64,000 nt of DNA from Obelidium mucronatum (lineage: Eukaryota > Chytridiomycota > Chytridiomycetes > Chytridiales > Chytriomycetaceae). The notes beneath the pieces are model-generated. The model saw only the letters and a program-made list of their open reading frames with translations, was not told where the DNA came from and ran no database searches. How positions within the stretch are numbered: the first letter of the stretch is position 1; each line of letters begins with the position of its first letter. Where the stretch lies: assembly GCA_025765595.1 (NCBI GenBank), contig JAIVFH010000008.1:248001-312000 (forward strand), in the 5' to 3' direction. The translations under genes were made by a program, and so were the position numbers. Positions 44,702 to 55,621 of this stretch are shown here, piece after piece.

Positions 44702-46169
44702 TCAACGTCTTTCAACGTAATTTGCTGGGAAGACACCCTCTCTAATTCCAATACGCCCCGTCCACCAATCATTTGCAGATTCTTGCGTCACCACAATTTC
44801 ATCCCCGACTTTGAAGCTCAAATCCCCTTCCCGCTGCCCTTGGAAATCATACAAGGCAACAACACGTGGCCCAGAGGGTGGAGCAGGGGCCGGAAGACGG
44901 CCTGGAAGAGATGGAATCGGTCTTGGAGAGCTAATGTTTGATGAAGTTGGAGTGCGGTATGCAGAGGAGGAATCGGTATTGTTGGAGGCAGTTGCTGTCT
45001 CTTTTCGTCCACCAAAGGAGGCTGGGAGGTTGAATTTTCCAGCGGCTGGGTTTGATGATGGTTGAAAGTTGTCGCCGATTTCTTGTTCTGTTCGGCGGTT
45101 CAATGCTCTTGTTTGTTTTTGTTTTTGTTAGCTTGGATTTGAAAATAAAAAAAGACGATTTGATGAATTATTGTACCTATATAAATCCTCAGCAGCAGGA
45201 GGCGGAGGAACACTTCCACCAAGAATCTCCTTTGCACTGACTTTACGCCTGTAGAATGCAGCATTCGTTTCCTTACGTTCGAGAATCACAGATCCTTCGA
45301 GAGAAATTCCAATAAAGAGTCCCTTTGTCACACTATAACTGTAAATCGGAGACAAGTTCAAAATACTTGAAGCGGCTTCAGCGTTACGACCCACTGGACC
45401 GGCGGCAACTGAAGAAGAAGAAAGAAAAAGAACGGGCGTGCCGTTTGAGTGCCCAATAGAAAAAAAAATCTTTTAGCGGGAGCCTTCCCACTCACCAGAT
45501 AGATTCCCTCCAAGCGTAACGTTCCCTCCATGCGAGAAGGCCTTCACAGCTTCCTTTGTATTCAAAATAATAACAAAGTCCGTCACTTCCACGCCAATTT
45601 GTCCACCTGCTCCGAATCCAGCTGTTCCAATCGCACTAGGGGCACTCCATCCTTTTTTTGTAAAATAATAATAAAAAAAAGAAGTTATTCAATTGCATGC
45701 GACGCTTTTTTTTTCGGTTTTGCTTTTGGTTTTGCAAGCAGTCCGCCAAAATTTGACAACCCCCTTGAAACACCAAACGCCACACACACACACACGTGTA
45801 ACAACTCACCTCCATCGTCAAGTCTCGCAACAACTAATCCAGATCCACCACGTCCAGAAAACAGGAACCCAGCTTTGATGACTGAAAGAATGGCGATCCC
45901 TTTCGCTTGGGCTAGAAATTTGTAGAAAACATGCCCCCAATTACCAAGCAAGGAAAAAAAAAAATAAGAGACGCAACCATAGAGAGAGAGAACAGTTTAG
46001 CAACACAACAAATGGAATCAAATTCAAAACACTGTTTTTCGTACCAATGATCTGTGGTGGGATGACTTGATCGACTCCACTAGCTTTCGGTGTGATGAAC
46101 TGTTCAATGATGGATGCAGCCTTCTTGCATTCCTTTGCAATGTCTTGTGGGAGAGGGCTGTTCATCATC
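44702..46169 (-). CDS. YSC84: SYLF plus SH3 protein, Ysc84/SH3YL1 type
   Basis: Five exons. The SYLF domain begins MMNSPLPQDIAKECKKAASI at 46169. It continues AQAKGIAILSVIKAGFLFSG and GRGGSGLVVARLDDG, GFGAGGQIGVEVTDFVIILN, and LSPIYSYSVTKGLFIGISLE with ERKETNAAFY. A low-complexity linker follows, then one SH3 domain (VVALYDFQGQREGDLSFKVG, WWTGRIGIREGVFPANYV) ending at 44702. Yeast Ysc84 and Lsb3 bind and bundle actin through SYLF and act in endocytosis with Las17-type partners via SH3. The first intron contains poly-A/T runs. Exon junctions 1-3 are clear; the last two are read from GT-AG signals. Confidence 0.9.
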
Positions 46170-46427
46170 TGAGTAGAGGGGAGAAGGGGAGGGAGGGTGG
46201 GGGGGCGCTGTTGGTTAGTAACTTTTGGGTGGTTGTGTCGTCGATTGTTTTGGAACCTTTTTTTTTTGGGTACAATAATAAACAAGTGCAGCCGCCAAAA
46301 ACAGCTGTCTCTTCTCATCCATCCAGAGAAATAATCACAACTAGTTGATCCATACTTTTAAGTTTTAAGAAAAGGATTAAAATTTTAGTAATTTTACTAT
46401 ATCTATTTACTTCCTTCAACTTTATTC

Positions 46428-47506
46428 TCACATTCGCATTCCCAACAACCCATCCATATTCCCACCACCCTCTTTCAAAGAAATAGAAGACCCATTCCTT
46501 GAAGCTGAAGCTGATAACCGAGGAAACAGACCCCTTCTTCCTCTTCCTCCTACAACAAAATCGCCGCCATCATCGCCTTCATCTCGAATCGCGAAAATAA
46601 ATACCATGGAAACGATCGCTGAAACAAGGAATATAAAGTCGAACCAGCGCTGGTAAAAGTCGAATTGAATGTCTTCTCCAAGTACGTTTGTGATGATGGC
46701 ACTAATTATAAAATAATATAAAAAAAAAATAATTATGAGTAAACTTGTTGAAAAAAAAACATAATTATAGAAGCGGTTTTTTTCAGAATGGGGGGATTAT
46801 ATATGCATTATATGGATATATTTTTTTTTACATACCGATACTGAGGCGGCAAACTAATCCTCATCATGAGAACCAACGAAAGACAATACATGTTCATGAT
46901 TTCAGCGAAAACGATTATAATCGTATCCATCCCGCTTGTGGTGCTTGTTGTTCCTGAAGCAAGGCGAAACACCTTTTTTAACACAAAAAAAAATTATATA
47001 AATATAAAAGTAATTGTTATAACATGTAATATTTTTTTCTTTCTTTTTTTACCTTTGAAAACTGGACAATCAATCCCCGGATCGAACAAATCACGAGTCC
47101 TCCAACCATCAGAAACGATAACTGTTGTGCTGATTTTTCGATATCGAATGTGGTTTGTGGAGGTAGGGTATTGGTATTGGTAGCATCAATTGAGGCTGTT
47201 GTTGTTGTTGAGGTGGGGGGAGAAGAAAACGTCTTGAGCGCAAGATTGATTCCAAGCGTGATTGGATCTGTTCCACCGTGATTATGAAAAACTAAGTTGA
47301 TGCTTGACTTTTTTGTTGTTTGTGAATTGTGATGGAGGGTTGAGTGTTAAAGAAATTGAGACGCAGATGAAAGAAACCAAAAAAAAAAAAAAAAAAGACT
47401 CAACTGTAATAATCTTGTAAATGCAATAAAAAGAGAAAAAGTAACCCAATAAATTCAATAATTGGCCTTGTAGTGTCTTGGAAGACCTGAATCGATTCTG
47501 TTTCCG

Positions 47507-47537
<31 letters not shown>

Positions 47538-48301
47538 GGGAATCAGATCAGAATCAGATCAAGAAGGGAAAAATTAATAAAATAACCCTATACTACACAA
47601 TCAATCAATGAAAAAAATGACTTTACCCGCTCATACTGCAGCTCTTCCAAATCAGCATTCAACGTCCCCAACAAAGCCTCCAACGCCTTGACCTCATTCC
47701 TCAACGCCTTCAACTCTTGCCCATCACTACCAAGCAACACAGACCCAATCACTCGTTTGAAAAACCCACCGCCACTATTATCCTCCCTCCTTACAGTCCC
47801 AACCACCACCGCCTTCCAGCTCCATAATCCTCCTCCGCTTCTCAAAAACAAGACCCTGCGTCCTCTCCAACTCCACCTCCTTGGCTTCAACAACGCCATC
47901 CCCCACCTCCTTGACAAACACAATCAAACTCGTGTACGGCGTAAACACGGCTCCGAAACCCGACAGAATTGCCATCAATGCGACCCCGAACACGCTTACA
48001 CGCGTCATGAGGGTGTGGTGGTGGATTGAAAATAAGCTTGTGAGGAATCGGAAATAGGATTTTGAAGAGGTGGAGGTGGAGGTGGAGACGGCGGGGTTCG
48101 TGAGTTTGGTGAAGAGGTAGAGGAGGAGGGTGTAGGTGAGGAGGGTGAATGTGGGGTGGTGTTTGGTGGTTATCCATCCTGGCATAAGTATATAACAAAA
48201 AAAAGAAGAAGAAAAGAACGCGTTAGAAATACGTAGAAGAGTATGGGAGGGGGGTTATGGGGGGTGGTGGGGTTGATTCCGCATCGTTCCTCGCTTTGCA
48301 A

Positions 48302-48335
<34 letters not shown>

Positions 48336-48727
48336 CACAGATTTCACGCCTTCGGCGTCTCCAAAAAAAGGAAACAAGAATAGATATTCTTATTACCTGG
48401 ACAAACAGAATAACAAATCGCCAACGGCAAAAGCACCAACGACGCCACCAGATTCCCCGTCAAGACAGTCTTCCACAAGATGCGAGCCGTATCCTGATTA
48501 ATCCAGCCCATGATATCCAACAACAGAGTTTCAAACAAGAGACAGGATAAAACAAAAGTGGCAATGAAGAGAGCCTGGGATGGTGGACTCCTTGGACGGG
48601 TATGGGCGATGGTGGTTGAGCAACTTCCTCCTCCCAGGGAGAGAGATAGGGATATTCGACCGCTTATCCAGAGGAAGGGTGTTGAAATGGTTATGATCGT
48701 GAAGGCTGCTGCCAGGGCAGCAAACAT
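46428..48727 (-). CDS. GPHR: Golgi pH regulator / GPR89-like anion channel
   Basis: A multi-exon membrane protein. Exon 1 (48398-48727) holds several transmembrane segments (MFAALAAAFTIITISTPFLW, ALFIATFVLSCLLFETLLLD). Exon 2 contains the family signature RVSVFGVALMAILSGFGAVF followed by TPYTSL, then a coiled coil (RNEVKALEALLGTLNADLEE). Later exons have MVGGLVICSIRGLIVQFSKV, MNMYCLSLVLMMRISLPPQY and FYQRWFDFIFLVSAI, matching the C-terminal part of GPHR/GTG proteins. The family is a Golgi-resident anion channel needed for luminal acidification. Introns are loaded with homopolymers (A or T tracts near 47385, 47503-47536, 48304-48334) and one CGCC-TTC-GGCG hairpin at 48346. Confidence 0.85.
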
Positions 48728-48776
48728 TTTTTAGTTTTTGTTGGGCTCCCTTTCTTTTCCAAGACAGAAATCACAA

Positions 48777-49496
48777 ATGGTGAGAAAGAGAGACTTCGAC
48801 GATCCATCCTTATAGCAAGAAGCCATCGGACAACAGCAGCAACGATACGAGGGCGATATAAAAGAGTATCGATGAGACTCTGATGGATCTGATTGGCGAT
48901 AGGGGTCGTGTGACGGGATGGACAGTTGAAATGTTGAGAGATGGCATCCTGTCAGTCGAGAAACACACGATTACACGAGAGACCGGACGGAGATGGAAAA
49001 ACACTGGAAACTATTATGTTGCATCAATATTGCCGAATCGGAAGGGCTGAATCGATCAATGTCAATCAAAAACCAAATCATCAACAACGTACAACCAACC
49101 AACCTACAACCAACCCAACAAACCCTACGAACTCCAAACCAACCCGAAAAAGACAATATTTGCTAAATATGAAATTATTTCAATTTTTTTTTTAGCCTTC
49201 CAACAAGACCTTCAAGATCAAGCGCATTCTCGGAAAGGCTCAAAAGCAAAACAGACCAATTCCAAACTGGTTCCGTTTCAAGACTGACACCAAGATCAGG
49301 TAAAGAGTTTTATATTCTAGATGTTACGGATCTTTGAATGGAATGGGATGGATGGATATTCCATGGAATGAATGGAATGAAGATGGAACACACTGCCATC
49401 AAAATCAAATACGAATGACTAATGTTGTCTCGTCTACTCTACTCTAGATACAACGCCAAGCGCAGAAACTGGCGCAGAACCAAGTTGAACTTGTAA
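48777..49496 (+). CDS. RPL39: 60S ribosomal protein eL39
   Basis: Three exons: an ATG-only exon (48777-48779, followed directly by GTGAGA), 49196-49299 and 49448-49496, giving exactly 51 residues, the family's length. The protein reads [50 protein letters not shown]. The first intron is 416 bp. It lies 49 bp from the divergent start of GPHR. A pyrimidine-rich stretch (CTCCCTTTCTTTTCC) just before the ATG suits a ribosomal-protein promoter or leader. Confidence 0.95.
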
Positions 49497-49650
49497 ACTG
49501 GAGGGGAATCTTGTTTCATGATTCATGTTTTTACAGACTGTCGGCTTGTTGATTTCTGGATTTAGGCTCTTTGTTTAAAAAGAAGACTGAATAAAGAATA
49601 GGGCCAATTCGCCGTTACCACAAAAGAAAAAAAAAAAAAAAAAGAAAGAA

Positions 49651-52286
49651 ATGAGTGCACCTGACACCCGCCTCCCCGTCGGCATCCTCGGCATCACGGG
49701 CACAGTCGGCCAGCGGTTCGCGCAGCTCCTCGCCGACCACCCGCAGTTCCGCATCGCGGCGGTCGGCGCCAGCGAGCGCAGCGCGGGGCGCGTGCACTTC
49801 GCGACGGGGCTGACGATCGTCGGCTGCGCGGCGGGCAACTTTGCGCACTGCGCGCTGGTGTTTTCGGCGCTCGACGCGGGCGTCGCCGGCGACATCGAAG
49901 CTGCGATGGCCGCCGCCGGCATCCACGTGCTGTCGAACGCAAAGAACTGGCGCATGGACGGGAAAGTGCCGCTCGTCGTGCCGACAGTGAACCCGCACCA
50001 CCTGGACATGCTGGCGGCTTTCAAGGCAAAGAACGCAGGCAGGGGCTTTATCGTGACAAACGCAAACTGCTCAACAACGGGCCTGGTCGTGCCCCTGAAG
50101 GCCCTGATCGACAAGTGCGTGTGTTATCTGCCTTATCTCCCTCTCTCGGGAAATGATGTCACTCGAAATCTACCCTTTACTAAACATCAACACAACAACA
50201 CAAACAAAAAAAAAGATTCGGTCCCCTCGCTCAACTCCATGTCACTACTCAACAAGCAATCTCTGGTGCCGGCTACCCTGGTGTCCCATCCCTCGATATT
50301 CTGGAAAATATTGTTCCCTTCATTTCCGGTGAAGAAGAAAAGATGGAAATTGAACCTCTCAAGATTCTTGGTCCTGGTTTCGTTGACGGCAAATTTGCTT
50401 TTGATGGAGATTTGAAGATTTCGGCTACTTGTACTCGTGTTCCCATCATTGATGGTCATACTATGCATGTTTCTTTGAAGTTTAAGGGTACTAAACCGAG
50501 TATCGAGGAGATTAACAGGGCTTTGAGTGAGGTTGGTTTTTGACGCCGAAGGCGTCTTTTCCCGCCGAAGGCGGTTCGGTTCCGCCGAAGGCGGAATGTC
50601 TTTGTCGCCGAAGGCGACATTCCACCGCCGTAGGCGGTGTTTCAGACGCCGAAGGCGTTCTTTCCGCCGAAGGCGGTTTGTCTTTTGTCGCCGAAGGCGA
50701 CATCCCACCGCCGTAGGCGGTGTTTCAGACGCCGAAGGCATTCTTTCCGCCGAAGGCGGATTGTCTTTTGTCGCCGTATTCCACCGCCGTAGGCGGTGTC
50801 CCACACGCCGAAGGCGTGATTCATATCTAGAGTTCTCACCGCCGTAGGCGGTGTTCCACACGCCGAAGGCGTGATTCTTTTCTACCCCACATCAAAGACG
50901 CCCCAGGCGTGATTCGTTTTTCTATTTCCACTTTCGATACGCCGAAGGCGTGATTCTTTTTTCATCGCACTTTCGATACGCCGTAGGCGTGATTCTTTTT
51001 TCTAATGCACTTCGAAGACGCCGAAGGCGTGATTCGTTTTTCTATTTCCACTTTCGATACGCCGAAGGCGTGATTCTTTTCTACCCCACATCAAAGACGC
51101 CGCAGGCGTGATTCGTTTTTCTATTTCCGCTTTCGATACGCCGAAGGCGTGATTCTTTTCTACCCCACATCAAAGACGCCGCAGGCGTGATTCGTTTTTC
51201 TATTTCCACTTTCGATACGCCGAAGGCGTGATTCTTTTCTACCCCACATCAAAGACGCCGCAGGCGTGAATCTTTTTTCTATTTCCGCTTTCGATACGCC
51301 GAAGGCGTGATTCTTTTTTCATCGCACTTTCGATACGCCGTAGGCGTGATTCTTTTTTCTAATGCACTTCGAAGACGCCGAAGGCGTGATTCGTTTTTCT
51401 ATTTCCACTTTCGATACGCCGAAGGCGTGATTCTTTTCTACCCCACATCAAAGACGCCGCAGGCGTGATTCGTTTTTCTATTTCCGCTTTCGATACGCCG
51501 AAGGCGTGATTTTTTCTACCCACATCAAAGACGCCGCAGGCGTGATTCGTTTTTCTATTCCACTTTCGATACGCCGAAGGCGTGATTCTTTTCTACCCCA
51601 CATCAAAGACGCCGCAGGCGTGATTCTTTTTTCTATTTCCACTTTCGATACGCCGAAGGCGTGATTCTTTTCTACCCCACATCAAAGACGCCCCAGGCGT
51701 GATTCGTTTTCTATTTCCGCTTTCGATACGCCGAAGGCGTGATTCTTTCTACCCCCATCAAAGACGCCGCAGGCGTGATTCGTTTTTCTATTGCACGTTC
51801 GATACGCCGAAGGCGTGATTCTTCTTGTATCCCACCGTCGATACGATACGCCGAAGGCGTCACTCTTTTCTATCGCCTTCGGCGATCTAAGCAATCTCAA
51901 CTACAACCAACAACTCTCTTATATAAAGTACAACAATCAATCAATAGTCAATCACATCAATCAATCACATCAATCAATCTATCATCTAACCATCTTATCT
52001 ACACCTATTCTACAACAAACAACAACAGTACACATCAGAAGCACAAACACTAAACTGTCCAAGCGCTCCCTCCCGCTCCATCATCGTACACACTGAAAAC
52101 AATCGACCACAACCACGTGTCGATAGAGATCTCGAAAGAGGTTTCGCTGTCAGTGTTGGACGAGTTCGTGACTGCAACCTGCTCGACATTAAATTCACTG
52201 CTCTCGTGCACAATACTATTTTGGGTGCTGCTGGATCCAGTGTGTTGAATGCTGAGATTGCTTATGCAAAGGGTTTGTTTGCTTGA
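49651..52286 (+). CDS. HOM2: Aspartate-semialdehyde dehydrogenase with a giant repeat-filled intron
   Basis: Three exons: 49651-50114, 50216-50531 and 52029-52286, exactly 346 codons including the stop. NADP-binding GILGITGTVGQRFAQLL is at the N-terminus, the catalytic Cys in IVTNANCSTTG, the substrate segment QQAISGAGYPGVPSLDI, and the catalytic His region RVPIIDGHTMHVSLKF. The last exon gives LNCPSAPSRSIIVHTENNRP, QPRVDRD and HNTILGAAGSSVLNAEI, the family's C-terminus. The enzyme makes aspartate semialdehyde for threonine, methionine and lysine precursors. The 1,497-bp second intron carries about 40 hairpins. Read without splicing, the protein would stop four codons after exon 2, at 50543. 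Exon 1 is markedly GC-rich compared with exons 2 and 3. Confidence 0.95.
50540..51880. repeat. Array of about 40 C-GNA-G triloop hairpins inside a HOM2 intron
   Basis: Copies of (A/C/T)CGCC-GNA-GGCG(T/G/A), a 5-bp stem with a three-base loop GAA, GTA or GCA, rarely CCA. The first 300 bp are densely packed. From about 50,860 they sit in a tandem unit of roughly 78-80 bp holding two hairpins, with TTTCTATTTCC and TCTACCCCACATCAAAG spacers. The array begins about a dozen bases after the splice donor and ends about 150 bases before the acceptor. Confidence 0.95.
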
Positions 52287-52836
52287 AAGATAGGACAAGT
52301 AATAATAAAATTTGACTTGGGACTGTCTCACGTGAGGCGGTATGGAATTCTTTTTTTCAGCTCTCTTCTTTTTGTATCCCCTTTTTCTATTTGTTCTATT
52401 AGTGCTGAGTGTGTGTTCACAACTGCAAACTTGCTCAGCATTAAATTTTACTGCGCAATGTTTCTCAAACTCGTTGGAACGAAACAAATTTCTTTTTCGT
52501 TTGATTGATATTTTTTGTATTATATTGAAGACTGTAATCAGGTTACATCAATGAACTTTTTTATGGTTGCGCGTGCCAGAAACAAGAGTTTACCCCACAT
52601 CGATTAGCACTTCAAAAATACCTTTGCCCTTCTTAATAGTGACATGTCAATATTATAGTTTTCGTTAATCGGGTGTTGAAAAAACAGCACAGAAGAATAC
52701 CAAGGCAGCAGTGTCTTCAACTTTCTGTTTTGACAATAATAATCACAGTTTCAGTTTCAGAAAACCATCAAATTCACATGAAACACAATTTCACGTCACA
52801 TAATTTCATCGCACCCCAAAAAGCCCCAGAATAACA
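52287..52836. other. Intergenic with a decayed HOM2 exon-3 echo
   Basis: No gene is seen. Around 52,400-52,460 about 55 bases resemble the HOM2 last exon (AACTGCAAACTTGCTCAGCA vs GACTGCAACCTGCTCGACA, both continuing TTAAATT). This suggests a decayed partial duplication. Confidence 0.4.
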
Positions 52837-52844
52837 TATAAAAG
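52837..52844 (+). promoter_or_regulatory. TATA box of the fungalysin gene
   Basis: CATATAAAAG about 70 bases upstream of the ATG at 52912. AAGCCCCAG, a stress-element-like AGCCCC, lies just before it. Confidence 0.5.
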
Positions 52845-52911
52845 CCATCGCCACCTTCCTTCAAGAAAAAGCTACAAAGCCAACAGTGAATCAAGTTCAA
52901 CAGCTCGCATC

Positions 52912-55427
52912 ATGCATTCTCCAGCATTCTTTATTACGTTATTGGCAGCTGCATCTAGCATCGCACAGGCTGGCCCTGTAATCACAACCAAGCGAGAGAA
53001 AGCTACTTTGCCTGGATTCTTCCAACCGCTCGCTACCTCGCTTCCTGTGGCAGAAATTCCATCGTTCGCCGGCCAAGCCGTCCCAACAACTGCCCAAGAA
53101 GCCGCAACTGCTGCCACAAACTACCTTTCATCCAGCTTGGGTCTTGATTATGCTGACATTCAAGCTTCCAATGCGTGAGTTCTCTTCGTTTAACCATTTT
53201 TTGGTTTATCCATATTCCCATTGTTTGACATTGTTTTTTGTGTTTCCCTGGCAGCCTTCAATCTCCAGATACCAACCTATTCCACATCCACTTGACTGAA
53301 TCATTCCACGGCCTCCCCATCGCCAATGCCGTATCAAACGTCAACATTGACGCATCCTCTGGAGCCGTTGTCTCCATGTTCCAAAGTTTTGTCCCATCCG
53401 AAATCCGAAACTCGACAATCCCCGTCCAAAAGCGTGATACTCCCATGATTTCGCTGGAGGCGGCGATTCTCAAGTTTGCGGAAGCGAAAGGGTTCTCAAC
53501 CGCTGATAAACTGACTGTTGTTGAGAAGGACAAGAACGACTATGCTGTCGAGGGGGCTTCGTTTGCTGTTGAGACGATTCGGGGTTCGCAAAAGTATTAT
53601 CAGACGGGGAGTGGGCTTGTTCATGTTTGGGATTTTAATGTCCAGATGAAGAATCAGTGGTAAGAAAAATTGTTTCAATTAATAGCAATTGCTAATCTTA
53701 TAACCTTTTAACATGGTTTTTTTTTCCTTTTGATCTTATTGAATTAGGCAAAACGTTTTCGTCAACTCTGAGACTGGTGAAATCGTTGGAGTTTCCAACT
53801 GGACTGTCGACTACATTCCAGAAGATGACGAGGCCACTTCAGAACCCAAAGCTCGCCGCGACAACACAATCTTTGGCGGAATTCAATCTTCTGCCACAAA
53901 CTTATTCTCACGTGCCGGCGAAATCCTCGATGCCGTGTACAACGTGATCCCAGTCGGAGCCCGCAACCCACAATCCAACAACGGCTTCACCAAAGTCCAA
54001 AACCCATGGAACCTAAACGCAAGCCCACAAGGCTGGCACACGTTCAAAAACCAGCAACGCAAAGACCTTGCCGGAAACAATGTATTCGCCCAAAGCAACC
54101 CCAACAATGTTCAAGACATTTCCGGAATCACAAACCTGCCGCGTCCGTCAAGCAACAACTTGAACTTTAACTACCCGTTCAATCCAAACCAAGGATCCAA
54201 TAGCCAGAGTAACAGAGACGCTGCTACTACCAGCATGTTTTACCTTACAAACGCCATGCACGACGTGTTTTATAATTACGGATTCACGGAAGCTGCGGGG
54301 AACTTTCAGTATGATAATTTCGGGAAGGGCGGACGTGGTGAGGATCCAGTTGTGGCTACTTCGCAGGATGGTGCTGGAACAAACAATGCAAACTTTTGGA
54401 CGGGTCCTGATGGGTATCCAGGGAAAATGCGCATGTACGTGTTTACGTATGCCAGTCCCAACAGAGATGGAGCTTTGGAGAATGATATTGTGGTAGGGTC
54501 GATTATTTGGGTAACCACCTTTTTGTTACTGACAAGTCACATATTTTGTCTTCAAAATAGATCCATGAAACTGGACACGGATTATCAACTCGATTAACCG
54601 GAGGTGCAGCAAACGCCAACTGTCTCCAATCCATGATCTCCGGAGGCCTAGGAGAAGGCTGGAGCGACATTGTCGGATACATTCTCTCCCTCCCCCACAG
54701 AAACAGCGACTACGCAATGGGCTACTGGGCCCTCAACAACAAGAACGGAATCCGTCGGTACCCATACTCCACCAGTCTTCAAAGAAACCCACACGTCTAC
54801 TCCACCCTCAACAGACTCAACGAAGTCCACGATATCGGAGAAGTCTGGGCCGCCATGCTCTACGAAGTCATGTGGAACCTGATTGACATTGCCGGGTTCA
54901 CGCCACCATCGGATATCGTGAACCAAGCCACCTCTGGAACCGGAAACACGGTCCTCCTCAAGATTCTGATTGCAGCAATGAAGATCCAGCCATGCAATCC
55001 AAGCTTCATGCAAGCCCGGAACGCGATTTTCACGGCTGAAAAGAATCTGTATGGTGGAAAGTTTGCGTGCGCGATTTGGAAGGGGTTCGCGAAACGTGGG
55101 ATGGGTGTGAATGCTTCGGGGAACTCGTATTCTGATAACTTTAATGTTCCGCAAGAATGCAATGGGAATGGTCCAGCTCCAGTACCGAAACCAACTGGAA
55201 CTGTTTCAACAATCAAGGGTCCCGTCAAGACACCAACTACTACTACTACCAAAAAGAACAAGAAACCTAAGCAGTGTCATACTGTTTGTGCAGTTGGAGG
55301 TGCTTTGGCGGCTACATGTGGGAACTGTGCTGCCAAGGTATGCAAGGCTGACTCCTTCTGTTGTACTCGAGGATGGGATAACGATTGTGTGGGATTGGTT
55401 AAAGAAGTTTGCAAATTGACATGCTAA
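52912..55427 (+). CDS. Secreted fungalysin metallopeptidase (M36)
   Basis: Four exons (52912-53174, 53255-53659, 53748-54510, 54561-55427) join to 765 residues. The signal peptide is MHSPAFFITLLAAASSIAQA, followed by an FTP-type inhibitory propeptide with LFHIHLTESFHGLPIANAVS. The zinc site is HETGHGLSTRL (HExxH) with the third ligand in GLGEGWSDIVGYI. MFYLTNAMHDVFYNYGFTEA is also typical of M36. After the catalytic domain comes a Pro/Thr/Lys linker and a cysteine-rich C-terminal module of about 55 residues (CHTVCAVGG, CCTRGWDNDCVGLV). M36 peptidases digest extracellular protein and are expanded in chytrids. The HExxH sequence is HETGH rather than the common HEYTH. The exon 3/4 junction is read as W-IHETGH. 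Confidence 0.93.
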
Positions 55428-55621
55428 AGCCAAAAGGGGGGGTTTTTTTTTTGGTTATTTACTTTTCTCTTTCATCTGTTTTAAAATTGCATGCTTTCAT
55501 TCTTTGAAACTCCGGCAAATAAAAAAATCATAGTCGTTTATGTATTATCATGCCTTGAATATTAAATAGAAGTCACCGCAGCCGGAAAATAAAATAAAAA
55601 ACAAGCAATCAGGAAGGGGTC

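Noticed and set aside
48780..49195. Box C/D snoRNA in the eL39 intron
   Set aside because: Only partial matches (GATGAGA, CTGA) at random-looking spacing, with no terminal stem.
49615..50001. Minus-strand ORFs opposite HOM2 exon 1
   Set aside because: Arg/Ala-rich antisense of a GC-rich coding exon, with no domain.
50343..50543. HOM2 ending at the TGA at 50541-50543 as a truncated gene
   Set aside because: A good donor precedes the stop and the missing C-terminus (CPSAP...RPQPR...HNTILGAAG) is found in frame at 52029-52286.
50527..50861. ORFs of RRRR- and SAEGG-rich peptides over the hairpin array
   Set aside because: They are translations of the hairpin repeat in various frames and have no independent coding support.
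50540..51880. CRISPR-like array
   Set aside because: The repeats are self-complementary hairpins with repeated rather than unique spacers, in a eukaryotic intron.
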